Under the pieces are notes generated by a model. It ran no database searches. It was not told where the DNA came from and saw only the letters and a list, made by a program, of their open reading frames with translations. From positions 1 through 51,266 of the forward strand of contig CALKVC010000147.1 of the NCBI GenBank assembly GCA_937996595.1: a stretch of DNA of 51,266 nt, in the 5' to 3' direction. This DNA is from an uncultured Chitinophagaceae bacterium (GTDB taxonomy: Bacteria > Bacteroidota > Bacteroidia > Chitinophagales > Chitinophagaceae). The translations under genes were made by a program, and so were the position numbers. This document shows positions 42,788 through 50,063 of the stretch, piece by piece; the first letter of the stretch is position 1; each line of letters opens with the position of its first letter.

Positions 42788-43714
42788 TTATTTTACCCTG
42801 ATGCCCAGTTTTTCCAGTAAAACCACACTCATCTTGTAAAACGCTTCATGGGAATATCCGGCTATATGTGGCGTTATAAGTACATCTTTATGGTTTGCTA
42901 AAAATTCGAATTCCTGTTTCTCGGTTTCCGACATTTGTTGCAGGTTTTCATTTTCCAGTACATCCAAAGCAGCACCTTTAATACGCTTTTCGTTTATAGC
43001 CCGCACCAAAGCACTTGTCTGCAGAACTTTTCCCCTGGACGTATTGATAATAAACGGCTGCCTTTCCAGCAAAGAAAAAAAATGCTCGTCAGCCATATAC
43101 CTGGTTTCATCGGTAAGCGGCAGGTGAAAACTGATTACATCCGCATACCTGCATACCTGTTCCAGGTTGGCTTCCTTAACATATTTATCTCCAAAACCAT
43201 ATTTATACTTATCAAATGCAAGCACGGTAACATCAAAGGCCAGCAACAGTTTGGTAAACGCAGCACCGGTATTGCCATAGCCAATGATGCCGATGGTTTT
43301 TCCGCTCAGTTCCATACCCCTGTTCTCTTCACGCAACCATTGCCCCTTACGTACTTCTTCCTGGCTTTTTGAAATATGATTGGTTAGGTTTAACAGCATA
43401 CCCAGTGCATGCTCGGCCACGGCATTCCGGTTACCTTCCGGAGAGCTAAGGCAGAGGATATTTTTAGAAGCGGCATAATCCAGGTCAATCAGTTCAAGTC
43501 CGCTGCCCAGCCGCCCAATCCATTGAAGCCCGGTGGCCTTATCCAGCAATCGCTTATCTATGCTGATCCTTGTAGTAACCACCAGCCCGGTGGCCTGTTG
43601 TGCTATATCATACAATTCCTCATACGTTATGTCAGGCGCATACAGCAACTCGTACCCCTTTTCCTGCAGGGTTTCTGTTAATATGGGATGAGCTTTGGCG
43701 GTTATGATAATCAT
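42788..43714 (-). CDS. D-2-hydroxyacid dehydrogenase family protein
   Basis: NAD-dependent dehydrogenase of the D-isomer 2-hydroxyacid family, resembling phosphoglycerate dehydrogenase without its regulatory domain. In 308 residues the Rossmann motif GIIGYGNTGAAF is at about 140-151. The catalytic trio follows: Arg in INTSRGKVL, Glu in LDVLENEN and His in ITPHIAG. Substrate cannot be decided from sequence. Its ATG overlaps the ridA stop by 4 bases, so the two are coupled. RidA protects PLP enzymes from reactive enamines, which would suit a role near serine metabolism, but this is speculative. Confidence 0.9.
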   Translation of the reverse strand: MIIITAKAHPILTETLQEKGYELLYAPDITYEELYDIAQQATGLVVTTRISIDKRLLDKATGLQWIGRLGSGLELIDLDYAASKNILCLSSPEGNRNAVAEHALGMLLNLTNHISKSQEEVRKGQWLREENRGMELSGKTIGIIGYGNTGAAFTKLLLAFDVTVLAFDKYKYGFGDKYVKEANLEQVCRYADVISFHLPLTDETRYMADEHFFSLLERQPFIINTSRGKVLQTSALVRAINEKRIKGAALDVLENENLQQMSETEKQEFEFLANHKDVLITPHIAGYSHEAFYKMSVVLLEKLGIRVK

Positions 43715-44094
43715 GATAAGGATGCGATCATACTTATTTCCACATTCACATTTTTAGGTAATCCCTTTACGGCAACTGTTTCCCTTGCCGGGTAATCTGA
43801 TGTGAAATAGCTGCCATATATTTCATTCACTTCGGCAAAAAGGCTCATGTCGCTTAAAAAAATGGTCGTCTTTACTACATGGCTGAAATTGGCAGAAGCT
43901 GCGGTAAGGATGGCTTTCAGGTTCTCCATCACCTGCCGCGTTTCTGCACCCACACTGGCATTGTTCAATTCGCCGGTTGCCGGTACCAATGCAATCTGCC
44001 CTGAAATGAATAACAGGTTTCCCGCCACTGTTGCCTGGTTATAAGGGCCGATGGGCGCCGGCGCTTCGGCTGTATTTATGATCTTTTTTGCCAT
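43711..44094 (-). CDS. ridA: RidA family enamine/imine deaminase
   Basis: Trimeric enzyme that hydrolyses reactive 2-aminoacrylate and related enamines. The 127 residues carry the family signature: APAPIGPYNQATVAGNLLFI near the N-terminus, SGQIALVPATGEL, then VEVNEIYGSYF-type block (FAEVNEIYGSYF) and YPARETVAVKGLPKNVNVEI with the conserved Arg. Length is normal. It leads the two-gene unit with the dehydrogenase and has a TATATTTG promoter candidate upstream. Confidence 0.94.
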   Translation of the reverse strand: MAKKIINTAEAPAPIGPYNQATVAGNLLFISGQIALVPATGELNNASVGAETRQVMENLKAILTAASANFSHVVKTTIFLSDMSLFAEVNEIYGSYFTSDYPARETVAVKGLPKNVNVEISMIASLS

Positions 44095-44120
44095 GATCGT
44101 ACTTGTTTTTTAATCAAACA

Positions 44121-44128
44121 CAAATATA
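44121..44128 (-). promoter_or_regulatory. Promoter -7 element for ridA
   Basis: Minus-strand TATATTTG matches TAnnTTTG, 26 nt upstream of the ridA ATG. It shares a 72-nt divergent promoter region with the plus-strand element at 44145. Confidence 0.5.
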
Positions 44129-44144
44129 TCTTTTATCAACAACC

Positions 44145-44152
44145 TATTTTTG
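44145..44152 (+). promoter_or_regulatory. Promoter -7 element for the 44167 gene and tsaB
   Basis: TATTTTTG matches TAnnTTTG, 14 nt upstream of the ATG at 44167. The leader would be very short. Confidence 0.45.
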
Positions 44153-44166
44153 CAAAAATTGTTATT

Positions 44167-44778
44167 ATGAAGATTGCAGTGCTGGCAAATGAAGAATCAT
44201 GGAACGAATTGGTTACAGAAATAGATGGTATTGATTTTACCAGGTGCGAAGGGTTTTCCGACTTATTGCAAAACAAGAATGCTGATGCCTGTTTTAACCT
44301 GTTAGACAATGCTGCTGATATGGATTATAGCGGTTTTGAAAACCCCGTTTTTATTAACAGTGTGCATACTGCTTTAGGGCAGATAAAAACCGGTAAAAAC
44401 ACATACCGCATCAATGGATGGCATGGATTTATTAAAAGGCCGATTTGGGAAATTGCCGGAAACCCTGATTCAAAAGCAACAGCAGTGCTTTCCACCTTGC
44501 AAAAAAAACTGGTGACTGTGCCTGACGAACCCGGCTTCATTGCCGCCCGCATCATTGCCATGATTATTAACGAAGCCTATTTTGCCAAAGAAGAACAGGT
44601 GAGTACAGAAAACGAAATAGATATTGCCATGAAGCTGGGAACCAATTATCCGTACGGCCCGTTTGAATGGGGCAGGCAGATTGGTATCCCGCAAATTTAT
44701 CTTTTATTAAAAACATTAAGCATACACGACAAACGATACATCCCTTGTTCATTAATGCAACAGGAAACAGAAAAATAA
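44167..44778 (+). CDS. Degenerate 3-hydroxyacyl-CoA dehydrogenase-like protein
   Basis: The C-terminal half of this 203-residue protein matches the 3-hydroxyacyl-CoA dehydrogenase C-terminal fold: EPGFIAARIIAMIINEAYFA, then EIDIAMKLGTNYPYGPFEWG. The N-terminal part is about 100 residues and lacks the full NAD-binding domain; it begins MKIAVLANEESWNELV with no GxGxxG motif. Loss of the cofactor site suggests it does not act as a dehydrogenase. It ends 1 nt before tsaB, so the two are probably co-expressed. Function is unknown. Confidence 0.75.
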   Translation: MKIAVLANEESWNELVTEIDGIDFTRCEGFSDLLQNKNADACFNLLDNAADMDYSGFENPVFINSVHTALGQIKTGKNTYRINGWHGFIKRPIWEIAGNPDSKATAVLSTLQKKLVTVPDEPGFIAARIIAMIINEAYFAKEEQVSTENEIDIAMKLGTNYPYGPFEWGRQIGIPQIYLLLKTLSIHDKRYIPCSLMQQETEK

Positions 44779-44779
44779 T

Positions 44780-45457
44780 ATGAGCTATATCTTACACATA
44801 GATACGGCAACAGAAACAGCCGGCGTAAGCATTGCAGAAAACGGTATCATACTCGCTGCTGCCCGTAACGATACCCGGAATGAACATGCCGGTTTCCTTC
44901 ACATCTCCTTAAAAAAAATATTAGAGCAGGCAGCAATCAGCATAAATAAGATTGATGCCATAGCCGTAACAAATGGACCGGGCTCTTATACCGGGCTGCG
45001 AGTTGGTATGGCCAGCGCCAAAGGGCTGTGCTATGCCCTAAACAAGCCATTGATTACCATCGGCAGCCTGGCTGTATTGGCGAATGCATCTATGCAGGAT
45101 AATAAAAATGGCTGGCCGGAAGGCACATTATTTTGCCCGATGATTGATGCCCGCAGAATGGAAGTGTTTACAGCTATGTACGATCTGCAAATGAATGAAA
45201 TGAAAGCAGCTTCCGCCATGATCCTGGATTCCAATTCATTTAGCACCCGGCTTGAAAACAACATGGTCGTTTTTTCAGGTAGCGGCGCTGTTAAATTGAG
45301 CAGGCTGCTTAGTTCAAAAAATGCCCTTTATATTTTTGATACAGATACAACAACGGCCTTCTGTCAGTTGTCGTACCGGAAATTCGTTCAACAGGATTTT
45401 GCCGATTTAAAGTATTGCGAGCCATTATATGTGAAAGAATTTTTTTTCGCATCATAA
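44780..45457 (+). CDS. tsaB: tRNA threonylcarbamoyladenosine biosynthesis protein TsaB
   Basis: ASKHA-fold partner of TsaD in making t6A37 of ANN-decoding tRNAs. The 225 residues start YILHIDTATETAGVSIAENG, the family's first phosphate loop. AVTNGPGSYTGLRVGMASAKGL is the TsaB signature near 60-80. The C-terminus is variable, as usual. It follows the dehydrogenase-like gene by one base. tsaD and tsaE are not in the window. Confidence 0.94.
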   Translation: MSYILHIDTATETAGVSIAENGIILAAARNDTRNEHAGFLHISLKKILEQAAISINKIDAIAVTNGPGSYTGLRVGMASAKGLCYALNKPLITIGSLAVLANASMQDNKNGWPEGTLFCPMIDARRMEVFTAMYDLQMNEMKAASAMILDSNSFSTRLENNMVVFSGSGAVKLSRLLSSKNALYIFDTDTTTAFCQLSYRKFVQQDFADLKYCEPLYVKEFFFAS

Positions 45458-45529
45458 TACAAATCAATTATTTAGGCTCATATTATAAAATTTTAACAAT
45501 ACATAAATTAATAAATATTCATTCGTTTG

Positions 45530-45537
45530 TATATTTG
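45530..45537 (+). promoter_or_regulatory. Promoter -7 element for the ArsR-type regulator
   Basis: TATATTTG matches TAnnTTTG, 42 nt before the ATG at 45580. The region between it and tsaB is very AT-rich. Confidence 0.5.
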
Positions 45538-45579
45538 CAGTTCAATACATTGTTTACGCATTATTAAAATTTATTTCCT

Positions 45580-45924
45580 ATGATGGTTGCACCCCAGGCA
45601 AATGATCAGCTATCAACTGCCGAAACACCCGACACACTAAAGATCAATTTTCACAACCTGAAAAAAGCGGCGCTTGTACTGAGGGCACTGAACCACAAGT
45701 TGCGCCAGCAGATTCTGGCATTGATTGAAACAGAAAAAAAGATCACCGTAACCGAAATTTATGTGCGCATGCGCCTGGAGCAATCAGTTGCTTCGCAGCA
45801 CCTGGCTATCTTAAGAAGGGCAGGCATTGTTACCACGCAACGCGACGGAAAGTTCATTTATTACACAGTGAATTACAAAAGGATTGAGGAGATCAACCAG
45901 TTTGTGCAAGACCTGATCGGATAA
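45580..45924 (+). CDS. ArsR-family winged-helix regulator without cysteines
   Basis: Small (114-residue) DNA-binding repressor-like protein. The winged helix spans about 28-105: LRALNHKLRQQILALIET, VTEIYVRMRLEQSVASQHLA (recognition helix region) and AGIVTTQRDGKFIYYTVN (wing). The protein has no Cys at all. The thiol switch that lets BigR/SqrR-type ArsR proteins sense persulfide is therefore impossible. It sits 76 nt ahead of the persulfide-dioxygenase/rhodanese gene, with a terminator between, so the two are probably separate transcripts though possibly linked in function. Confidence 0.9.
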   Translation: MMVAPQANDQLSTAETPDTLKINFHNLKKAALVLRALNHKLRQQILALIETEKKITVTEIYVRMRLEQSVASQHLAILRRAGIVTTQRDGKFIYYTVNYKRIEEINQFVQDLIG

Positions 45925-45943
45925 TGTGCATCAAATGACACTG

Positions 45944-45975
45944 AAGCGGTTGATTATATCAGCCGCTTTTTTATT
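45944..45975 (+). terminator. Intrinsic terminator after the ArsR-type gene
   Basis: An 11-bp stem (AAGCGGTTGAT with ATCAGCCGCTT, one G-T pair) with a short TAT loop is followed by a run of T. It lies 19 nt past the regulator's stop and 25 nt before the next ATG. Confidence 0.88.
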
Positions 45976-46000
45976 TTAACTTACATCAAAAAAATACGCA

Positions 46001-47404
46001 ATGTTCATCAAACAATTTTATACCAATTGCCTCAGTGAAGCGGCTTATTATATTGAAAGTGATGGTGAAGTGGCCATCATTGACCCGTTAAGGGATATTG
46101 ATGCATACCTTGCCCTGGCAGCAGAACGGAAAGCGGTTATCAAATATATTTTTGAAACCCATTTTCATGCCGATTTTGTAAGCGGCCACCTCGACTTAAG
46201 TAAACAAACCGGTGCACCCATCATTTATGGCCCCAGTGCAATAACCAATTTCAAGGTTCATAACGCCCATGACGGGGAACAGTTCATGTTGGGAAAACTA
46301 AATATAACGGTAATGCATACACCCGGGCATACGCTGGAGAGTTCCTGTTACCTGTTGCATGATGAAACCGGTAAGCCTCATGCGCTTTTTACTGGTGATA
46401 CCTTGTTTGTGGGAGATGTTGGCCGGCCTGACCTGAGCAGCGGGAACATGAGCAGTGAAGAACTGGCAGGAATCATGTATGATACCATCCAGAAAAAAAT
46501 TTTACCGCTGGATGATGGCATACTCGTTTACCCGGCTCATGGCCCCGGAAGCAGTTGCGGGAAAAATTTAGGACCCAGCACCCATAGTACTATCGGCGAT
46601 GAAAAGAAAACCAACTATGCCTTGCAACCCCAAAGCAGGGAAGCGTTTATAGAAGCTGTTACAAAAGGGCTGAACCCGGCGCCACGATATTTTGCCATCA
46701 ATGCAAAAATTAACCAGCAGGGATATGAAGGCCTTACCGACATAAAAGCGAAAGGAACAAGGGCTTTATCTGTTGAAGCCTTTAAAGAAAAAATGGCAGA
46801 TGATGTGATCATCCTGGATACCAGGCATGCAACCTTGTTCACACAGGGTTTCATTCCGGGTTCCCTGTTCATAGGGCTGGAAGGAAGGTTTGCCGAATGG
46901 GCAGGAAGCCTGCTGCCCTTTGATAAACCGATCCTGCTGGTAACCGAACCCGGTAAGGAAGAAGAAAGTATCATACGGTTAACCAGGGTCGGATTCGATA
47001 AGATAGAAGGCCATCTTGAAGCTGGTTTTGCGGCATGGGCAAATGCCGGTGAAAAAATTGACATGATCATTGATATTGAGCCGGATGAATTACTGATGGA
47101 TATCCCGCACGACCCGAACCTGCTGATTGTGGATGTACGCAAGGAGATGGAGTTTGCAGATGGCCATCTGGCCGATGCGGTTAACCTGCCACTTGATGAA
47201 ATGACCGACGTGGCGCAAATGGCACAGTTTGAAGACAACCAGAACCTGTATATACATTGTGCCGGCGGTTACCGGAGTGTTATTGCGGCATCGCTGTTGA
47301 AAAAAGAAGGGATACACAACCTGCGTAATGTACTCGGTGGATGGAATAAAATTAAAGAGCAGGAGAAAGTGAAGATTGTGAAAGAGGCGAATGTGTTGAA
47401 TTGA
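46001..47404 (+). CDS. ETHE1-like MBL persulfide dioxygenase fused to two rhodanese domains
   Basis: Sulfur-metabolism fusion protein of 467 residues. The N-terminal MBL domain has ETHFHADFVSGH (His54, His56, Asp58), HTPGH (His106, His110), TGDTLFVGDVGRPDL (Asp133) and YPAHGPGSSCG (His180). These match glutathione-persulfide dioxygenases. The first rhodanese repeat (about 255-350) reads ILLVTEPG where the active-site Cys should be, so it is inactive. The second (about 370-460) has YIHCAGGYRS with Cys420 and should be active. Likely role: oxidise persulfides and transfer sulfur during sulfide detoxification. Confidence 0.92.
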   Translation: MFIKQFYTNCLSEAAYYIESDGEVAIIDPLRDIDAYLALAAERKAVIKYIFETHFHADFVSGHLDLSKQTGAPIIYGPSAITNFKVHNAHDGEQFMLGKLNITVMHTPGHTLESSCYLLHDETGKPHALFTGDTLFVGDVGRPDLSSGNMSSEELAGIMYDTIQKKILPLDDGILVYPAHGPGSSCGKNLGPSTHSTIGDEKKTNYALQPQSREAFIEAVTKGLNPAPRYFAINAKINQQGYEGLTDIKAKGTRALSVEAFKEKMADDVIILDTRHATLFTQGFIPGSLFIGLEGRFAEWAGSLLPFDKPILLVTEPGKEEESIIRLTRVGFDKIEGHLEAGFAAWANAGEKIDMIIDIEPDELLMDIPHDPNLLIVDVRKEMEFADGHLADAVNLPLDEMTDVAQMAQFEDNQNLYIHCAGGYRSVIAASLLKKEGIHNLRNVLGGWNKIKEQEKVKIVKEANVLN

Positions 47405-47468
47405 GGGTTTGGGGTTTGAAGTTTGATGTTTGATGTTTGAAGTTTATAGTTCACAGTTTATAGTTAAT
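47405..47468. repeat. Low-complexity GTTTGATGTTTGA tract at the left edge of the island
   Basis: Imperfect repeats of GTTTGAAGTTTGATG and AGTTTATAGTT follow immediately after the rhodanese fusion stop. The tract resembles 9163-9214. It directly precedes the first palindromic element. Confidence 0.6.
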
Positions 47469-47471
47469 GCC

Positions 47472-47570
47472 TGTATTGGCGCAGGTCTCTGTTTTGGCGC
47501 AGGTCTCCTGACCTGATGCCTTTACGTCATTAAAAAGAAGAAACACAGGTAAGGAGACCTGCGTCAGAGG
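47472..47570. repeat. REP/BIME-like two-hairpin element, copy 1
   Basis: The core has a left hairpin CAGGTCTCCTGACCTG, a spacer containing CCTTTACGTCATTAAAA, and a right hairpin CAGGTAAGGAGACCTG. The outer arms GCGCAGGTC and GACCTGCGTC make the whole element a long imperfect palindrome. The left arm is preceded by an extra partial copy (TATTGGCGCAGGTCTC). It ends 6 nt before the ATG of the gene at 47577. Confidence 0.9.
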
Positions 47571-47576
47571 AGAAAT

Positions 47577-48068
47577 ATGAAAAAGATCAATAAAAATACC
47601 TTAATACTAATATTAGCTTTATTATCTTTAAATGTTTTGGGTCAAAATTCTATTAGTTTTACGGCAATTGTAAATAGTGAAATAAAATCAATTGAAGATG
47701 AATATGTCACTTTTAAAATTGTAAATAAATCAAAAAATGCATTATTGATACCTAGCATCCTTAAAATTGATAATTTTTTATATAAAGGGCCTGATTTAGA
47801 TATAGGTGTTGAAACATATTTTTTTGATGCTAATGAATACAAACTAATAGATTCATGTTTTATTCTTTCACAACCAATTATTCCAGAAGAAGGAATTTTA
47901 ATTCGTAAATATAAAAAGGGAGTAGAATTCATGTATACATCCTCATTACCTATGGCTTGTGTTTTTATGAAGGGTAAATATAAAATTAGATTTTCTTTTG
48001 TAGGAAAATTCGATAATGGGAGAACCAAAAGAGTTGTTTCTGGGTGGCACTATTTTTTGAAATTATGA
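47577..48068 (+). CDS. Exported protein of unknown function in the repeat-bracketed island
   Basis: The 163 residues begin with a signal peptide (MKKINKNTLILILALLSLNV, cleavage probably after the following LGQ). The mature chain looks beta-rich: YVTFKIVNKSKNALLIPSIL, then KYKIRFSFVGKFDNG near the end, an immunoglobulin-like pattern. I recognise no family. Base composition is visibly poorer in G and C than neighbouring genes, and codons ending in A or T dominate. Repeat copies lie 6 nt upstream and 76 nt downstream. These features suggest recent acquisition. Confidence 0.7.
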   Translation: MKKINKNTLILILALLSLNVLGQNSISFTAIVNSEIKSIEDEYVTFKIVNKSKNALLIPSILKIDNFLYKGPDLDIGVETYFFDANEYKLIDSCFILSQPIIPEEGILIRKYKKGVEFMYTSSLPMACVFMKGKYKIRFSFVGKFDNGRTKRVVSGWHYFLKL

Positions 48069-48144
48069 TTTTCTATAAATATAGTCTTTTCAAAATCTAT
48101 TACCTCACTTAGTTTTATGATTTTTGAATCCCAAAATTCTAATC

Positions 48145-48244
48145 TGTTTTGGCGCAGGTCCTGTATTGGCGCAGGTCTCCTGACCTGATTCCTTTACGTC
48201 ATTAAAACGAAGAAACACAGGTCAGGAAACCTGCGTCAGAGGGG
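48145..48244. repeat. REP/BIME-like two-hairpin element, copy 2
   Basis: The core (from about 48162) has left hairpin CAGGTCTCCTGACCTG and right hairpin CAGGTCAGGAAACCTG, which has one mismatch in its stem. Spacer CCTTTACGTCATTAAAACGA matches copy 3. As in copy 1, a partial extra left arm (TGTTTTGGCGCAGGTC) precedes it. Its right edge falls directly against an open reading frame that lacks a start. Confidence 0.9.
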
Positions 48245-48394
48245 ATTATATATCGCATTTTAGATTTATCAACAATAATTGATACAGAAAACTCTATAAG
48301 TGAACTTATTGAGAATAAAATTAATAGTTACCCTTTAGGAGGTAGGAATTCATCTAATTTCCCCACACCTTTTTCAACTTATTATCTAGATTAA
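48245..48394 (+). pseudogene. 3' fragment of a gene cut off by repeat copy 2
   Basis: From the edge of the repeat an open frame of 49 codons runs to a TAA at 48392-48394 with no ATG in it. It encodes DTENSISELIENKINSYPLG and ends in PFSTYYLD. The stop is only 5 nt before the ATG of the gene at 48400, the spacing of an operon. The simplest reading is that insertion or recombination at the repeat removed the 5' part of a gene that once preceded 48400. I recognise no family in the fragment. Confidence 0.5.
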
Positions 48395-48399
48395 ACAGT

Positions 48400-48783
48400 A
48401 TGAAATTTTTTGAAAGAATTTTTGCTTGCTATTATTTTTTATTTGTTGAATTAAGGAAAAGAGTTAAGAATAGAGATGACGAAGACGTTTCTGCATTATT
48501 TTTATTTACCTTGAGTCAAGGTCTGCTATTTTTTGCGTTAGTTATATCATTAAAAAAATTAGGGGTAATTTATCAAATTGACATTTCACATCTCATGGTA
48601 TTAGCAATAATTTGGGCCCCCTTTTTCTTATGGTATGTTTACTTTATCTCAAATAGGAGCAGAAGAAATAGAATAATTGATGATTATCGTTATCTGTCAA
48701 AACAAAAGAAATTAAAATGGAAAATCATAGCCTTTTTACTAATAGTAGTTCCTTTTGTTGTGATAATTAGTCTTTTAACTTGA
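48400..48783 (+). CDS. Small membrane protein of unknown function
   Basis: The 127-residue protein has three hydrophobic segments: about 43-60 (LFTLSQGLLFFALVISL), 68-89 (LMVLAIIWAPFFLWYVYF) and 108-126 (IIAFLLIVVPFVVIISLL). Between the last two lies a strongly basic stretch (SNRSRRNRIIDDYRYLSKQK). AT-rich composition matches the gene at 47577, not the core genome. It follows the truncated fragment by 5 nt. A small membrane protein behind a gene fragment could be an immunity protein, but nothing proves it. Confidence 0.65.
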   Translation: MKFFERIFACYYFLFVELRKRVKNRDDEDVSALFLFTLSQGLLFFALVISLKKLGVIYQIDISHLMVLAIIWAPFFLWYVYFISNRSRRNRIIDDYRYLSKQKKLKWKIIAFLLIVVPFVVIISLLT

Positions 48784-48961
48784 GCAACTTTATATTCGAA
48801 TATAATGAGTGTACCCCTTATTTTAGAAAGTTGTTAATTGTATAATTTCATTTGTCACTACCTTTGAATTTCATTCTTCAATTGGCAGATTGCCTTATGG
48901 CTTTATTTAAAACATTCAAATATTATACTTTTAAAGAGTACTAAGAATGAGGGGCTTGTAA

Positions 48962-49123
48962 GTTCCTAAGGTTTGCGTTGATAAAATATTTCCATCTATT
49001 AGCGGCTTATATATTTTTCTTATTACGGTTAAAGAAAAGAGATCTATAAAGTATAGTTTTTCTGGTAAAAACAATTTAATATTTCAATATACACTTAATG
49101 AATTTGTTTTCAAAGTTGTATAA
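48962..49123 (+). pseudogene. Possible second gene remnant, start missing
   Basis: In an otherwise gene-free stretch (48784-49181), 53 open codons without an ATG end in a TAA at 49121-49123. The frame includes KIFPSISGLYIFLITVKEKR and ends EFVFKVV. Its length is only weakly above chance in such AT-rich DNA. It is recorded because copy 2 of the repeat has a clearer remnant beside it. Confidence 0.22.
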
Positions 49124-49181
49124 TTGAATCTCTATTTCATATCCTTGGCAACAGAAGACTAAATTAGGCGAAGTAAATCCT

Positions 49182-49264
49182 TGTATTGGCGCAGGTCTCC
49201 AGACCTGATGCCTTTACGTCATTAAAACGAAGAAACACAGGTCGGGAGACCTGCGTAAGAGGGG
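49182..49264. repeat. REP/BIME-like two-hairpin element, copy 3
   Basis: Left hairpin CAGGTCTCCAGACCTG has a perfect 7-bp stem, and right hairpin is CAGGTCGGGAGACCTG. The spacer is nearly identical to copy 2. It lacks the extra left arm seen in copies 1 and 2. A run of open frame across it (starting at 49186) is an accident of the repeat. Nothing else is visible between it and the stop of the regulator at 49414. Confidence 0.9.
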
Positions 49265-49413
49265 AAATATCGTTACTTGAATCAACGAACAATTTTAAAT
49301 TTCCAGCTTACTGGTTTTGGAAATGTAACATCGTAATCCATGTAAGTACATTTTCGTCTGAAGGAATTAAGATAATAAGTTTATTTTGTACCGGTAATCA
49401 AAGGCAGTGTAAA

Positions 49414-50061
49414 TCATACCTGCACTATCCCATTCTTAATAGAATACATAACCAGGCCAACTCTGGTTTTCAATTGTAATTTTTCAAACAAATTATCCCT
49501 GTAGCCATCAATAGTACGTGGGCTCACGCACATTTTATCAGCAATTTCCTTGTAAGTGAGTTCTGTGCAGGCGTATTTTAAAAACTCAATTTCTCTTTCA
49601 CTAAGGTTATTCATAGTATGTACATCATTCCCTTCATCTTCCATCTTATTGATAGCATGAATGAGTTTGCCGCTAACCAGGTCTGAATAATAATAACCTT
49701 TACTCATGAGCGCTTCAATCGCTGATTTTAATTCAGCCGGTTCGCTATCTTTTAATATATAGCCCTTGGCGCCGCATTTAAGCATGCGGATGATGGCGTT
49801 TTCATTGTCGTACATGCTGAGGGCGAGTACTTTTATTTCTGGATAGTTAGATTTTATCCATTGTGCGGTTGCAAAACCATCCATTTCGGGCATATTGATG
49901 TCGAGTAAAACGATATCGGGCAATAAAGCCGGGTTTATTTTTTTTGTTAGCTCCAATCCATTATCGGCCTCAAACAATACATCATGTCCAAGGTTTTTTA
50001 CGAGGGAAGCAAGGCCATTGCGAAGCAAAATATGATCATCTGTTAAAACGATATTTGCCAT
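49414..50061 (-). CDS. NarL/FixJ-family response regulator
   Basis: Transcription regulator of 215 residues. The receiver has the acidic pair TDDH (about 7-10), Asp54 in IVLLDINMPEMDG, and Lys in GYILKDSEPAEL. The LuxR-type helix-turn-helix is C-terminal: LSEREIEFLKYACTELTYKE, then IADKMCVSPRTIDGYRDNLF. It begins 2 nt after its partner kinase ends and should be phosphorylated by it. It sits just right of the repeat-rich island, on the opposite strand to the island's genes. Confidence 0.95.
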   Translation of the reverse strand: MANIVLTDDHILLRNGLASLVKNLGHDVLFEADNGLELTKKINPALLPDIVLLDINMPEMDGFATAQWIKSNYPEIKVLALSMYDNENAIIRMLKCGAKGYILKDSEPAELKSAIEALMSKGYYYSDLVSGKLIHAINKMEDEGNDVHTMNNLSEREIEFLKYACTELTYKEIADKMCVSPRTIDGYRDNLFEKLQLKTRVGLVMYSIKNGIVQV

Positions 50062-50063
50062 GT

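Noticed and set aside
47472..49264. CRISPR array or insertion sequence
   Set aside because: Copies are far apart with coding DNA between and each is a palindromic pair of hairpins. No transposase frame or target-site duplication is visible, so a REP/BIME-like element fits better.
49186..49479. 97-codon frame on the plus strand across repeat copy 3
   Set aside because: Its first third is the repeat itself, and its end overlaps the NarL-type regulator on the other strand. It is an accident of the repeat.
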